A DNA stretch of 64,000 nucleotides, from IMG/VR virus record IMGVR_UViG_3300002052_000001, positions 62,001-126,000 of that record; one strand, given 5' to 3'. The position numbers and the translations under genes are program-made. Of the stretch, positions 16,375 through 23,392 are shown piece after piece (position 1 is the first letter of the stretch; each line of letters begins with the position of its first letter). Under the pieces are notes generated by a model. It made no database searches. It was given only the letters and a program-made list of their open reading frames with translations, and was not told where the DNA came from. This DNA comes from a virus.

Positions 16375-16867
16375 ATTCAACGGATATTCTAATCCTAAAA
16401 AAATGAGCGAGACGGAGAGGGCAGCGGACTTTCTCCACTGGTGCGCGAAGAAGTATCCTGGAAGGTACGTCTCACTTCGCTACATCGTGCGGGCAGCTCA
16501 TATCCTGTCGAGGTTGCCCCGCGAAGAGTCCGAGCTTGTAAAACTCTTTGCAAAAAAGATGCAGCGGGTTGGGGATGTTCTGAACTTGAAGTATGGGCAG
16601 GCCCTCGTTCCTCTCCGGACGGTGGGTTATCGGGCCACTTTTAGTCAGGACGATCTCGCAGCCGTGGCCCTGGAGGCTAAGGTGCGCCGGATCGTTGGCT
16701 CCAGAAAAGGGTTTGATAAGATTCGGCGTCTCATCGACCTGGACAAGATTAAGGATCCGGCTCTCCGGGAACGAGTGCGCCAGCTCGATAAGGCCAGCCG
16801 TACTCTTGGAGACAGCTACATCAGGCAAATCGGCAAGCTCCCTCCTCCCAAAAAAAATAAGAAGTAG
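16358..16867 (+). CDS. Helical hypothetical protein, 169 aa
   Basis: Overlaps the J-domain gene by 17 bases, so probably co-translated with it. It begins MPVKDEFNGYSNPKKMSETE, is mostly helical with basic patches and ends in a Lys/Asn tail. No family recognised. May be a partner of the J-domain protein; inference from gene order. Confidence 0.6.
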   Translation: MPVKDEFNGYSNPKKMSETERAADFLHWCAKKYPGRYVSLRYIVRAAHILSRLPREESELVKLFAKKMQRVGDVLNLKYGQALVPLRTVGYRATFSQDDLAAVALEAKVRRIVGSRKGFDKIRRLIDLDKIKDPALRERVRQLDKASRTLGDSYIRQIGKLPPPKKNKK

Positions 16868-16870
16868 AAA

Positions 16871-17062
16871 ATGCCGAGCAACTTCAAGAAGCTCGTAAAG
16901 GCGCGGATGGCCAAGACCGGGGAGGGCTGGCAGGCCGCCGCTCGCTACATTCGTGGGCTGAAGAAAAAAACCGGAGGAGAAGGCGATGCAGGTGAAGTGC
17001 AAGGTGAGTCTGGAGCTGGACGTGGAGGCTCAGCACGATCGGTTGCAGGAGCTGGAGGCTAA
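16871..17062 (+). CDS. Small ARMAKTGE-type protein, 63 aa
   Basis: MPSNFKKLVKARMAKTGEGWQAAARYIRGLKKK. The VKARMAKTGE...AARYI pattern occurs in many small phage and plasmid proteins and may be a ribbon-helix-helix-like or antitoxin-like piece. The last 26 codons overlap the next gene, so the functional part is probably the first 35 residues. Low certainty of the full length. Confidence 0.5.
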   Translation: MPSNFKKLVKARMAKTGEGWQAAARYIRGLKKKTGGEGDAGEVQGESGAGRGGSARSVAGAGG

Positions 17063-17231
17063 GTCCGTGGAGGAGCTGTTCGGGACTGAAGAGCAGCGAC
17101 GGCTGGAGCGGCTTCTAAACTGCGCGGTGGTCGATAGGCTGCTGGGTCAGAGGTTTGGTGATGGTTTTCTCATCAGCAGGACCAAACCCGATGTTCAGGT
17201 GGTCAGTGTGGTGAAGGCAGGGCGGCAGTGA
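16986..17231 (+). CDS. Hypothetical protein, 81 aa
   Basis: ATG after GGAGGAGAAGGCG. MQVKCKVSLELDVEA, then helical ELEAKSVEELFGTEEQRRLERLL and a beta C-terminus. No family recognised. Stronger ribosome site than the overlapping gene upstream. Confidence 0.6.
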   Translation: MQVKCKVSLELDVEAQHDRLQELEAKSVEELFGTEEQRRLERLLNCAVVDRLLGQRFGDGFLISRTKPDVQVVSVVKAGRQ

Positions 17232-17238
17232 GTCAGCC

Positions 17239-17820
17239 ATGAGCGAAGTGGCGGCAGAAAATTATGTGATTTTTCAGGCCAAGGGATGGGCAAAGGAGGC
17301 AAGAAGTAAAAAAAAAGGGCTATCCAAACCAGAGAAAAGGCTTTTACATGCGATTGATAGATTGGAGGGGGTTGCCCTCAAAAAGAAAAGAAAAAGGAAG
17401 TGGAAGCCAACTGAATTTGGAAGCATTCTATCCCTTGGAAGACCCCCCCGCCCTAAGCGTGGCGATGGATTGCAGAGATGCTCGTTTTGTGGAGAGACGG
17501 GGCACAAAAAAAATACTTGTCCGAGTGAGGAAGGAGAGACGTACCGGTTAGAAAAGAAGAAAAAAGGAATTCCTCTCAGAAGAATATATGGAAAGAAGGA
17601 AAAAGATCACTGTATGCACTGTGATGAAGCGGGGCATCACAGCAACCATTGTCCTCACAGGGTTCGTTGTTCTCGTTGTGGAGGGCGGGGACACAATGCT
17701 CGTACCTGCAATGTATCTCTTAGACGGTGTTCTCTTTGTGGGAGAAGGGGGCACGACGCGAGGACATGCTGGTCCAGGCACACGACTTCTCCTTTTGTCA
17801 GAAAGAAGAGGGGTAAGTGA
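17239..17820 (+). CDS. Four-CCHC zinc-knuckle protein, 193 aa
   Basis: Residues 1-80 are basic and Lys-rich. Four CX2CX4HX4C knuckles follow at 81-94 (CSFCGETGHKKNTC), 125-138, 144-157 and 164-177. CCHC knuckles bind single-stranded RNA or DNA in retroviral nucleocapsid and eukaryotic CNBP/Gis2-type proteins; they are rare in bacteria and phages. The gene is AT-rich compared with the next one. A role as single-strand nucleic acid chaperone is inferred from the domain. Confidence 0.8.
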   Translation: MSEVAAENYVIFQAKGWAKEARSKKKGLSKPEKRLLHAIDRLEGVALKKKRKRKWKPTEFGSILSLGRPPRPKRGDGLQRCSFCGETGHKKNTCPSEEGETYRLEKKKKGIPLRRIYGKKEKDHCMHCDEAGHHSNHCPHRVRCSRCGGRGHNARTCNVSLRRCSLCGRRGHDARTCWSRHTTSPFVRKKRGK

Positions 17821-18386
17821 AGCCAATAGTCGCAGATGCGGGCGCGGTGATCAGCGATGACGGCAAGTACCGTTACCGGCTGTGGCGCGAGTTCGGCATT
17901 CGGGAAGGCCGTTCATTGTTTCCGCTCAGGCATTTTCCGCCAGCTCACCAGGACAAGCGCGTGTTATGGATTATGCTCAACCCGAGCACGGCCGACGCCA
18001 CCGAGGACGACCCAACCATCCGCAAGTGTATGGGCTTCGCGGCGCTCTGGGAGTACGGTGGCATCGAGGTGGTGAACCTGTATGCCTTCCGCACTACCAA
18101 GCCGGGCGACCTCTGGGGCCGCGACGTTAGACCCATCGGGCCGACCAACGATCGGTACATCATGGAGGTGCTGAAGCAGGAGAACGTTGGCAAGGTGGTG
18201 GTGGCCTGGGGCGGGGCCGGGCGTCGCCGGGCTGCCAGGCGCAAGCGGGATGTGCTGGCGCTCGTTCAGTTTCAGAATCGCGAGCCGGAGTGCCTGGGCA
18301 TTACCAAGGAGGGTGATCCCTTCCATCCACTGATGCGGCCGTACAAGACGCCGCTGGAGATTTTCAAAGGGCAGTCGACTGCCTAG
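17817..18386 (+). CDS. DUF1643 family protein, 189 aa
   Basis: GTG in a GTGA overlap. YRYRLWREFG...RVLWIMLNPSTADATEDDPTIRKC (residues 19-70), VVNLYAFRTTKPGDLWGRD, IGPTND, VVVAWGGAG and CLGITKEGDPFHPLMRPY give the whole DUF1643 pattern at the usual length. Biochemical function not established. The extra C-terminus FKGQSTA is encoded by palindrome copy 3. Confidence 0.9.
   Translation: MKPIVADAGAVISDDGKYRYRLWREFGIREGRSLFPLRHFPPAHQDKRVLWIMLNPSTADATEDDPTIRKCMGFAALWEYGGIEVVNLYAFRTTKPGDLWGRDVRPIGPTNDRYIMEVLKQENVGKVVVAWGGAGRRRAARRKRDVLALVQFQNREPECLGITKEGDPFHPLMRPYKTPLEIFKGQSTA
18370..18383. repeat. GGCAGTCGACTGCC palindrome, copy 3
   Basis: Exact copy at the very end of the DUF1643 gene, whose TAG stop begins at its last base plus one. 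Read as GQSTA, the same frame as copy 1. Confidence 0.9.
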
Positions 18387-18394
18387 AGGGAAAG

Positions 18395-18895
18395 ATGAGA
18401 CCGAGATTCAAGAAGATAAAGAGCTGCCTGGCCCCGTGTCCGTTCCATCACAAAATTGTGATAATGAAGGACGAGCGGAGCGTGTGTTGGGCGACGAACA
18501 AGGAGCTGGTGTTTCCGCTTCCGGAGGATGTTCCGGAGTGGTGTCCGCTGAGGCAGAGCGAGATTGTGATATTGTTGGAAGGGAGCACCGTCTTACCGTC
18601 TCCTCCTGACGGCGGCCTGGGCAAGCTGACTGAGGAGACCAGGGAAGGCCAGAAGCGCGTCCGGGCACGGACCGAGCTGGAGGCCCTTTGCGTCCAGGCG
18701 GACGAGACGCTGGGCGGCCTGGCGACCGTTTCGGCGGAACGCAACTGGATAGCTGCGGCTCAGGCGGCGGAAGACCCTCCCTTCGTCTGGGTAGTACGAG
18801 TGGAAGCGGAGCCGGTGTATCTGGAGGCGCGGCATCCGGACTTGCTGGTGGCACTGGGCATGGCGGCGTCGGCGATCAAGACGGAGGGAGTGTAG
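18395..18895 (+). CDS. Hypothetical protein with N-terminal Cys cluster, 166 aa
   Basis: SCLAPCPFHHKIVIMKDERSVCW (residues about 10-32) gives four Cys/His ligands; a C-terminal alpha-beta segment (FVWVVRVEAEPVYLEARHPDLLVALGMA) ends the protein. Downstream of the palindrome and after GAGGGAAAG. Function unknown. Confidence 0.6.
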   Translation: MRPRFKKIKSCLAPCPFHHKIVIMKDERSVCWATNKELVFPLPEDVPEWCPLRQSEIVILLEGSTVLPSPPDGGLGKLTEETREGQKRVRARTELEALCVQADETLGGLATVSAERNWIAAAQAAEDPPFVWVVRVEAEPVYLEARHPDLLVALGMAASAIKTEGV

Positions 18896-19140
18896 TGGCT
18901 ATCGACTACCGGAAACTGGTCGAGGACCCGGCTTTTGACTTGATGGACTTTCTTCGATCGCTGGCCTTTCCCCTTCCCCCTCTCAACGGCAAGAGGCCCG
19001 TCGAGCCTGTCATGGTTAGAGCAGGTGGCCCTAGAGTCGTGGTGACGGAAGTGGTTTGGAACTCTCCGTCTCCCACTGGTAGGGAGAGTTCCATCGAGGG
19101 CACCATCAGGGTGCGGTATCAGAAGATAGACGAGCACTAA
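18895..19140 (+). CDS. Hypothetical protein, 81 aa
   Basis: GTG at 18895 overlaps the previous TAG. MAIDYRKLVEDPAFDLMDFLRSL, then beta-rich VVVTEVVWNSP...GTIRVRYQKID. No family recognised. Confidence 0.6.
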   Translation: MAIDYRKLVEDPAFDLMDFLRSLAFPLPPLNGKRPVEPVMVRAGGPRVVVTEVVWNSPSPTGRESSIEGTIRVRYQKIDEH

Positions 19141-19149
19141 GGAGGAGTT

Positions 19150-19407
19150 GTGCATTTTCAATTTGGTCGTGGGACGAAAATAAAGCTGGTCGACAGGCCG
19201 GTGGGACAGGGTTTTCAATTCATGGGAGAGGAGTATCGGCTTACCGAATTCCATGTTGAGGGGAACGAATTTGGGCCTTCCCTCTTGACGTTCAGGCTGC
19301 GGACACTCTCGCTGGAGGAGAAGGCGGCGGAGCGCCGTAACACCTGGTGGATGCGCCTGTGGATGTGGCTTCGGCGGCCGGTCAAGTTCCCGATATGGAG
19401 CCGGTAG
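19150..19407 (+). CDS. Hypothetical protein, 85 aa
   Basis: GTG after AAGGAGGAGTT. Beta-rich N-terminal half, then a Trp-rich amphipathic C-terminus (NTWWMRLWMWLRRPVKFPIW) that could lie on a membrane. Overlaps the ATP-grasp gene by 13 bases. Confidence 0.6.
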   Translation: MHFQFGRGTKIKLVDRPVGQGFQFMGEEYRLTEFHVEGNEFGPSLLTFRLRTLSLEEKAAERRNTWWMRLWMWLRRPVKFPIWSR

Positions 19408-20198
19408 TCTTCATCCGGGCGTCGCTCGCCGAAGAGGACGAGAAGCAGGCGGCGGCCAAGTATTTTCCCATCGTGGAGCGCCGCACGGCGGTCCCGGCGG
19501 GCAGCCTGATTATCCCCCGGTATGCGGCGCTGCCCTGCAATTACGAGCTGGAACAGGATGTGCTCGCGCTGGGCAGCCAGCTCATTAACAGCCACCGCCA
19601 GCACGTTTACGTCGCCGATCTGAAGAACTGGTACCAGGACCTGGAGCGGTTTACGCCGACGACTTGGTTTTCGCTGGATGAGGTGGACAAAGAGGACGGC
19701 CCATTTGTGCTCAAGGGCGCGACCAACTCCAAGAAACAGCTCTGGCGGACCCACATGCACGCGGCCAACTGGGAGGAGGTGCTGAAGGTGCATCACCGCC
19801 TGTCGGCCGACGGCATGATAGGGGAGCAGAACATCTACATTCGGAAGTGGATGCCGCTGCGGAAACTCTGTGACCCGGTGGTCCCCGGTGGGCCGCCTGT
19901 GACGGAGGAGTACCGGTTTTTCATCCTCGACGGGAAGGTGCTCGCCGGGGGATTTTACTGGAGCCAGTACCTCGACGATATCGATGTGGAGGTGAGTCCG
20001 GATTTCGTGCCGGAGGCCCTCCTGGTGGAGGTCATCAGGTGCGTGGCCCCGAACGTCCGGTTCTTCGTGGTGGACGTGGCCCGCAGCGGGACCGATCCGG
20101 ATGTGTGGTATGTCATCGAGCTGAACGACGGCCAGCAGTCGGGCTTATCGGCCATTGAACCGGACGACCTATATCGGGCCATGCGCGATGCCCTGTGA
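19395..20198 (+). CDS. R2K-clade ATP-grasp enzyme, 267 aa
   Basis: ATG at 19395. Landmarks: FVLKGATNSKK (K107 as an ATP-binding Lys), EEYRFFILDGKVLAGGFYW (171-189) and VDVAR...DVWYVIELNDGQQSGL (227-252), the last with the Asp and ELN metal ligands. The pattern fits the CDC123/R2K ATP-grasp clade described by Burroughs, Zhang and Aravind, predicted to ligate peptides or modify proteins. It lies just upstream of a tagged ADP-ribosyltransferase-like gene. Confidence 0.8.
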   Translation: MEPVVFIRASLAEEDEKQAAAKYFPIVERRTAVPAGSLIIPRYAALPCNYELEQDVLALGSQLINSHRQHVYVADLKNWYQDLERFTPTTWFSLDEVDKEDGPFVLKGATNSKKQLWRTHMHAANWEEVLKVHHRLSADGMIGEQNIYIRKWMPLRKLCDPVVPGGPPVTEEYRFFILDGKVLAGGFYWSQYLDDIDVEVSPDFVPEALLVEVIRCVAPNVRFFVVDVARSGTDPDVWYVIELNDGQQSGLSAIEPDDLYRAMRDAL

Positions 20199-20210
20199 TA
20201 CTCTCGGGGC

Positions 20211-21224
20211 ATGAGGCCCTCGGAGGAGTTGAGCGCGGCGCTGGTCGAGTCCATCACCGTGGACATGAAGAAGTATGAGCAGGCGGCCAAGGATTACGAA
20301 GAGGACCTAATTGCCAGCTCTATTCGGCGTATCGAGCAGGCGAGAGCCGCAAAACACGATCCGGCTAAGTTGGCGGCCAGGGCGCGCAAACACTTGGGGC
20401 CGTCCAAGAGCATCGACCGTCTGGAAAAGGGTGACGTGTATGCGGCCCACGCGGTACTAAAGGCGCTCATCAACCTTTCCCTTAAAGGGGAGGCACCCCC
20501 GGAGAACTGGGATGAGCTGTTCAAGCTGCGGAGCGATATTCTGAGTTGGGAGGAAGTCGCGGGCGGGGAGACGCCGGAGAAGATAAAAAAGGAGCTGAGC
20601 GGCCTGGCAAAAGAGCGCATTGATGGGACCAAGAAGAATGCCCAGAAGCTGCTGGCTCAGATACAGGCGGCCACACGCCGGATGCGCGTTTGGCAGGATC
20701 CTCCGGTTGTTATTAAGCCAAGCGGCGAGCCCAAAGAAGACGTTGCCGAATCTTTTTACGTGACCGTTGGTAAGCGCGACGCGGGCTTTACCGTGTTCAC
20801 CAAGAACGGCAAGGTCGATGAAATAGACGATGTGCTGGAGGCCGGGGATCCGGATTTCTTCAAGGACACCGTTGAGCAGCTCCAGTATTTCGACCTGGTG
20901 CGCGAGCTGAAGAGCCCAGGTTCCACCAAGCGGCGCGGGCGGCCACTGACCCTATGGACGGCGCGCCCTGTGAGGGACCGCCGCCGGTACATGGGGGCCA
21001 GGACGGTGCCGACCAATATCTTTTTGACGACCGACCCGGACCGGGCGGTGGGTATCAGCCGGGAGCTGGGCGGTGGCCGGGCGCGGGACGTATGGAAGAT
21101 CGTTATCGACGATAACCATCTGGTGCAGACGCTCAAAGCTGGCCATATCCGGGATTACCAGGTGGTGGGGAAAGGCGATGTGCCGGTGAAAAAGCTGGTG
21201 CTCGATATACCCGGCGAGGCTTGA
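20211..21224 (+). CDS. Tagged protein with ADP-ribosyltransferase-like C-terminus, 337 aa
   Basis: Begins MRPSEELSAALVESI, a form of the shared tag (LSA|A). Residues 17-170 are helical. The C-terminal third reads LTLWTARPVRDRRRYMGARTVPTNIFLTTDPDRAVGISREL, then ARDVWKIVIDD and RDYQVVG. R-[YL] turn, NIFLTTD and DVW order recall small ADP-ribosyltransferase-like or RNA 2'-phosphotransferase-like folds; no canonical catalytic Glu is certain. A T4 Alt-like injected enzyme is an attractive but unproven reading. TACTCT lies 6 bases before the ATG. Confidence 0.55.
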   Translation: MRPSEELSAALVESITVDMKKYEQAAKDYEEDLIASSIRRIEQARAAKHDPAKLAARARKHLGPSKSIDRLEKGDVYAAHAVLKALINLSLKGEAPPENWDELFKLRSDILSWEEVAGGETPEKIKKELSGLAKERIDGTKKNAQKLLAQIQAATRRMRVWQDPPVVIKPSGEPKEDVAESFYVTVGKRDAGFTVFTKNGKVDEIDDVLEAGDPDFFKDTVEQLQYFDLVRELKSPGSTKRRGRPLTLWTARPVRDRRRYMGARTVPTNIFLTTDPDRAVGISRELGGGRARDVWKIVIDDNHLVQTLKAGHIRDYQVVGKGDVPVKKLVLDIPGEA

Positions 21225-21249
21225 CTATCGCTTGTCATCGTATTAGATT
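21221..21249 (+). promoter_or_regulatory. Sigma70-like promoter, leaderless geometry
   Basis: TTGACT 21221-21226, 17-nt spacer, TAGATT 21244-21249; ATG at 21257 is 7 bases downstream. The -35 and first spacer bases (TTGACTATCGCTTGTCATC) recur exactly at 59458. Confidence 0.65.
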
Positions 21250-21256
21250 TGGTGAG

Positions 21257-21451
21257 ATGAGCGACGATTTCAATCACGCGGCGGATGCAGTCGACCGCCT
21301 TTTGAACGGAGAAGGTGAAGAAGAAGGGGAACTGGGCTGGAGCTGTTCCCGATGCGGGGCCGTCAATCCTTCTTCGGTGCGCCACTGTCTGGGCTGTGGT
21401 GGGCCGGAACGAGAGTTCAGGGAGGCGGACCCGGACATCTTCAGTCTCTGA
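21257..21451 (+). CDS. RanBP2-type-like zinc-finger protein, 64 aa
   Basis: MSDDFNHAADAVDRLLNG, an acidic linker, then WSCSRCGAVNPSSVRHCLGCGGP. W-x-C-x2-C-x10-C-x2-C with an Asn after the first pair is the RanBP2/NZF zinc-finger arrangement, which can bind RNA or ubiquitin-like folds. Fires from its own leaderless-type promoter. Confidence 0.65.
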   Translation: MSDDFNHAADAVDRLLNGEGEEEGELGWSCSRCGAVNPSSVRHCLGCGGPEREFREADPDIFSL

Positions 21452-21471
21452 CTAGGAGAGAGGAGATAAAG

Positions 21472-21873
21472 ATGGCGACGAAGAAGACGAACGGCAAGAA
21501 AAAGCGCCGCTATGGATGGCGCAAAGCCGAAGATGAGCACCTTAAAAAGCTGCACAACAAGGGTCTCCGTGTTGCTGCTATCAGGCGGCTGTTCAACAAG
21601 AAGTTCAATGCTGGCCGCTCCAAGGCTGGTGTCGAGAAGCGATTAGGGGAGCTGGGCCTGGGCTTCAGAGAGCGTCCACGGACGATGCCTCCCAAGAAGC
21701 CGCAGCAGAAGCCCCCTGTCGCGATGGTGAATGGGCAGCATGAGGAAATGTCGCTCAATCTCGGTGATAAGGGCACTCTAACGGTCATCTTGGAAGGGAA
21801 GCTCTCGCGGGACGGCGCGCTGAGGGACAAGGCGGCCAAGCTCATCAGCGACGCAGCGGCCAGCTCCAAGTAG
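21472..21873 (+). CDS. SANT/Myb-like DNA-binding protein, 133 aa
   Basis: ATG after GAGAGGAG. After a Lys-rich start, RYGWRKAEDEHLKKLHNKGLRVAAIRRLF...RSKAGVEKRLGELGL (residues 13-63) has the W, E-D-E-x-L and R-x-x-x-V-x-x-R-L pattern of a SANT/Myb or GcrA-like three-helix domain. The C-terminal half (NLGDKGTLTVILEGKL) is a short beta region. A DNA-binding regulator; it lies beside the parS-like site. Confidence 0.65.
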   Translation: MATKKTNGKKKRRYGWRKAEDEHLKKLHNKGLRVAAIRRLFNKKFNAGRSKAGVEKRLGELGLGFRERPRTMPPKKPQQKPPVAMVNGQHEEMSLNLGDKGTLTVILEGKLSRDGALRDKAAKLISDAAASSK

Positions 21874-21874
21874 A

Positions 21875-21890
21875 CGTTTCACGTGAAACA
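21875..21890. promoter_or_regulatory. parS-like ParB-binding site
   Basis: CGTTTCACGTGAAACA matches 15 of 16 bases of the chromosomal parS consensus TGTTTCACGTGAAACA, with the inner 14 bases a perfect palindrome. It overlaps the gene boundary at 21873-21883. It is the only TTTCACGTGAAA in the window, and no ParA or ParB is encoded here. Confidence 0.75.
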
Positions 21891-22665
21891 TCAGGTGAAA
21901 GAGCGCCAGCTTCTCCTTCGGGACGAGCTGGTGCGGGCCGCGTTGCTGGGCCTCAAGAAGGCGACGTGGCGGCCGATCCGGCCGCAGCCGCCGCCCCCGT
22001 ACACCCAGTACGTGGCGTGTCCAGGCCGGGACGGGCCGGGGACCGCCCGCTTGTTCCGAGGGCCGTCTTACCCTTGCCTTGATGGAGGCGTCGTTCGCTG
22101 TCCCCACGGGGTGCCTGGCGACCGGCTGTACGTGCGCGAGGCGTGGAATCTCAGGCTTAGAGAGGAGTGGGAGGATTTGTGGAAGGAGCCAATTCCGAAG
22201 AAGTGTCCTGATGGCTACGAGATAATATACCGGGCGGACCAAGAGGTGGAGTATGTGAACGGTCCCTGGCGGCCGTCCATCCACATGCCGCGCTGGGCCT
22301 CGCGCATCCTCTTCCGGATCGAGGTCATCGAGGTACGGCGGCTCCAGACTATTACCCTGGAGGAAATCAAGCTGGACGGTATCCGGGTCATGGGTGCGAG
22401 GGAGAAGGGCCGGTTCAGGCCGATGATCCGGCTCACCGGCGCGCACCCCCCGACTGCCTACGTGGGGCGTCGCCTTCCAGAGTGGACTGAGGACGACCTG
22501 TTCCGTGCTCACTTTGCCTCGGGTTGGGATGGGTCGTACTACAACGAGGGCTACGCCTGGAACACGAATCCCTGGTGCTGGCACATCAAGCTGAAGAAGC
22601 TGCGGGGCCGTAAGACCGATTTCCCCAAGCAGAAGGTGTGGGGCTTTGGCAGCCGAGAGGAATAG
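21883..22665 (+). CDS. ASCH/PUA-like phage protein, 260 aa
   Basis: GTG at 21883, inside the parS-like palindrome; a weak start, and MVNG-like alternatives are absent. KERQLLLRDELVRAALLGLKKATWRP, VPGDRLYVREAW (about 84-95), HMPRWASRILFRIEVIEVRRLQ (about 130-151) and WCWHIKLKKL are the family landmarks. Paralogue of the fragment at 1-270. The family is common in phages, annotated ASCH or morphogenesis-associated; role unknown. Confidence 0.75.
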   Translation: MKHQVKERQLLLRDELVRAALLGLKKATWRPIRPQPPPPYTQYVACPGRDGPGTARLFRGPSYPCLDGGVVRCPHGVPGDRLYVREAWNLRLREEWEDLWKEPIPKKCPDGYEIIYRADQEVEYVNGPWRPSIHMPRWASRILFRIEVIEVRRLQTITLEEIKLDGIRVMGAREKGRFRPMIRLTGAHPPTAYVGRRLPEWTEDDLFRAHFASGWDGSYYNEGYAWNTNPWCWHIKLKKLRGRKTDFPKQKVWGFGSREE

Positions 22666-22666
22666 C

Positions 22667-22927
22667 GTGGGCTATCGCATTCCAAAAGACCTGATGGATG
22701 TTACGGATTATCTCATCGGCCCGGACTCGCTTTGTGACAACTACGAGCTGGTGGATATGGTCAAGGCGGCCATCAAGGGCATGACGATAGGCGAAGCCGT
22801 GAAGAAGCTGGAGGAGCCGGAGCTGTGGAAGAAAGTCAGGATAATTATTCAGATGCCCACGCCACGTAAGCCTCCGTGGTCGCGGTGTCCGGTTATTTGG
22901 GTGCGGGAAAGGGAATCCGATGAATGA
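22667..22927 (+). CDS. Hypothetical protein, 86 aa
   Basis: GTG at 22667 after GAGAGG (an in-frame TTG at 22646 is less likely). MGYRIPKDLMDVTDYLIGPDSLCDN, helical middle, then an alpha-beta end. No family recognised. Confidence 0.6.
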   Translation: MGYRIPKDLMDVTDYLIGPDSLCDNYELVDMVKAAIKGMTIGEAVKKLEEPELWKKVRIIIQMPTPRKPPWSRCPVIWVRERESDE

Positions 22928-23351
22928 AACGCTTGTGAATTTGGGGGCGACGCTGGCGTTGCTGGGCCTTGTCCACTTCGTTGCGGACTGGCTGATTCAG
23001 ACGCACGATACGGCGCAGAAGAAGAACCACAACAGGGTGGTGCGGCTGTGGCATTCCTTCGGCTATTCCATCTGGTTCATTCCCTGCTTTTTTGTCTGGT
23101 CTACCGAGGTCTCGCTGGAGGCGGGGATGGGCGGATTCCTTTGGATTCTGTTTTCCCACTACTTCATCGACTCCTACTGGCCGGTCTACTGGTGGGCGAA
23201 GTATCTGCGTCGGATGCCGCCGCCCAACAACCCGAGATTCAAGGAGGCGTGGCTGGCTAATCCTGTCAACCCGATTCTGTTCATCGCGGTGGACCAGATT
23301 CTGCATGTCGTGTTTCTTTTGCCCATAGCGATTTTATTGGTGCAGCGATGA
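22920..23351 (+). CDS. DUF3307-like membrane protein, 143 aa
   Basis: About four hydrophobic segments (residues 7-26, 43-62, 68-85, 118-140). LVHFVADWLIQTHDTAQKKNHN and SHYFIDSYW match the DUF3307 pattern of a short loop HxxADWxxQ and a later H-x-x-IDxYW. Inner-membrane protein of unknown function. It originally overlapped the metallophosphoesterase gene as ATGA before an HNH gene inserted. Confidence 0.7.
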   Translation: MNETLVNLGATLALLGLVHFVADWLIQTHDTAQKKNHNRVVRLWHSFGYSIWFIPCFFVWSTEVSLEAGMGGFLWILFSHYFIDSYWPVYWWAKYLRRMPPPNNPRFKEAWLANPVNPILFIAVDQILHVVFLLPIAILLVQR

Positions 23352-23392
23352 TCGACTATTTCTATGCGGACCCGAGGGGCCATGCTGGCTAA
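23348..23392 (+). pseudogene. 5' remnant of the metallophosphoesterase gene
   Basis: The ATGA start coupled to the DUF3307 gene encodes MIDYFYADPRGHAG before a stop at 23390-23392. The first codons match the FYADPHFGH start of the phosphoesterase 540 bases downstream. This is what would remain if the HNH gene inserted into the start of that gene. Confidence 0.6.

Noticed and set aside
21288-21301. ATGCAGTCGACCGCC as a ninth palindrome copy
   Set aside because: It has two mismatches in the core and is inside a coding segment with no symmetry.
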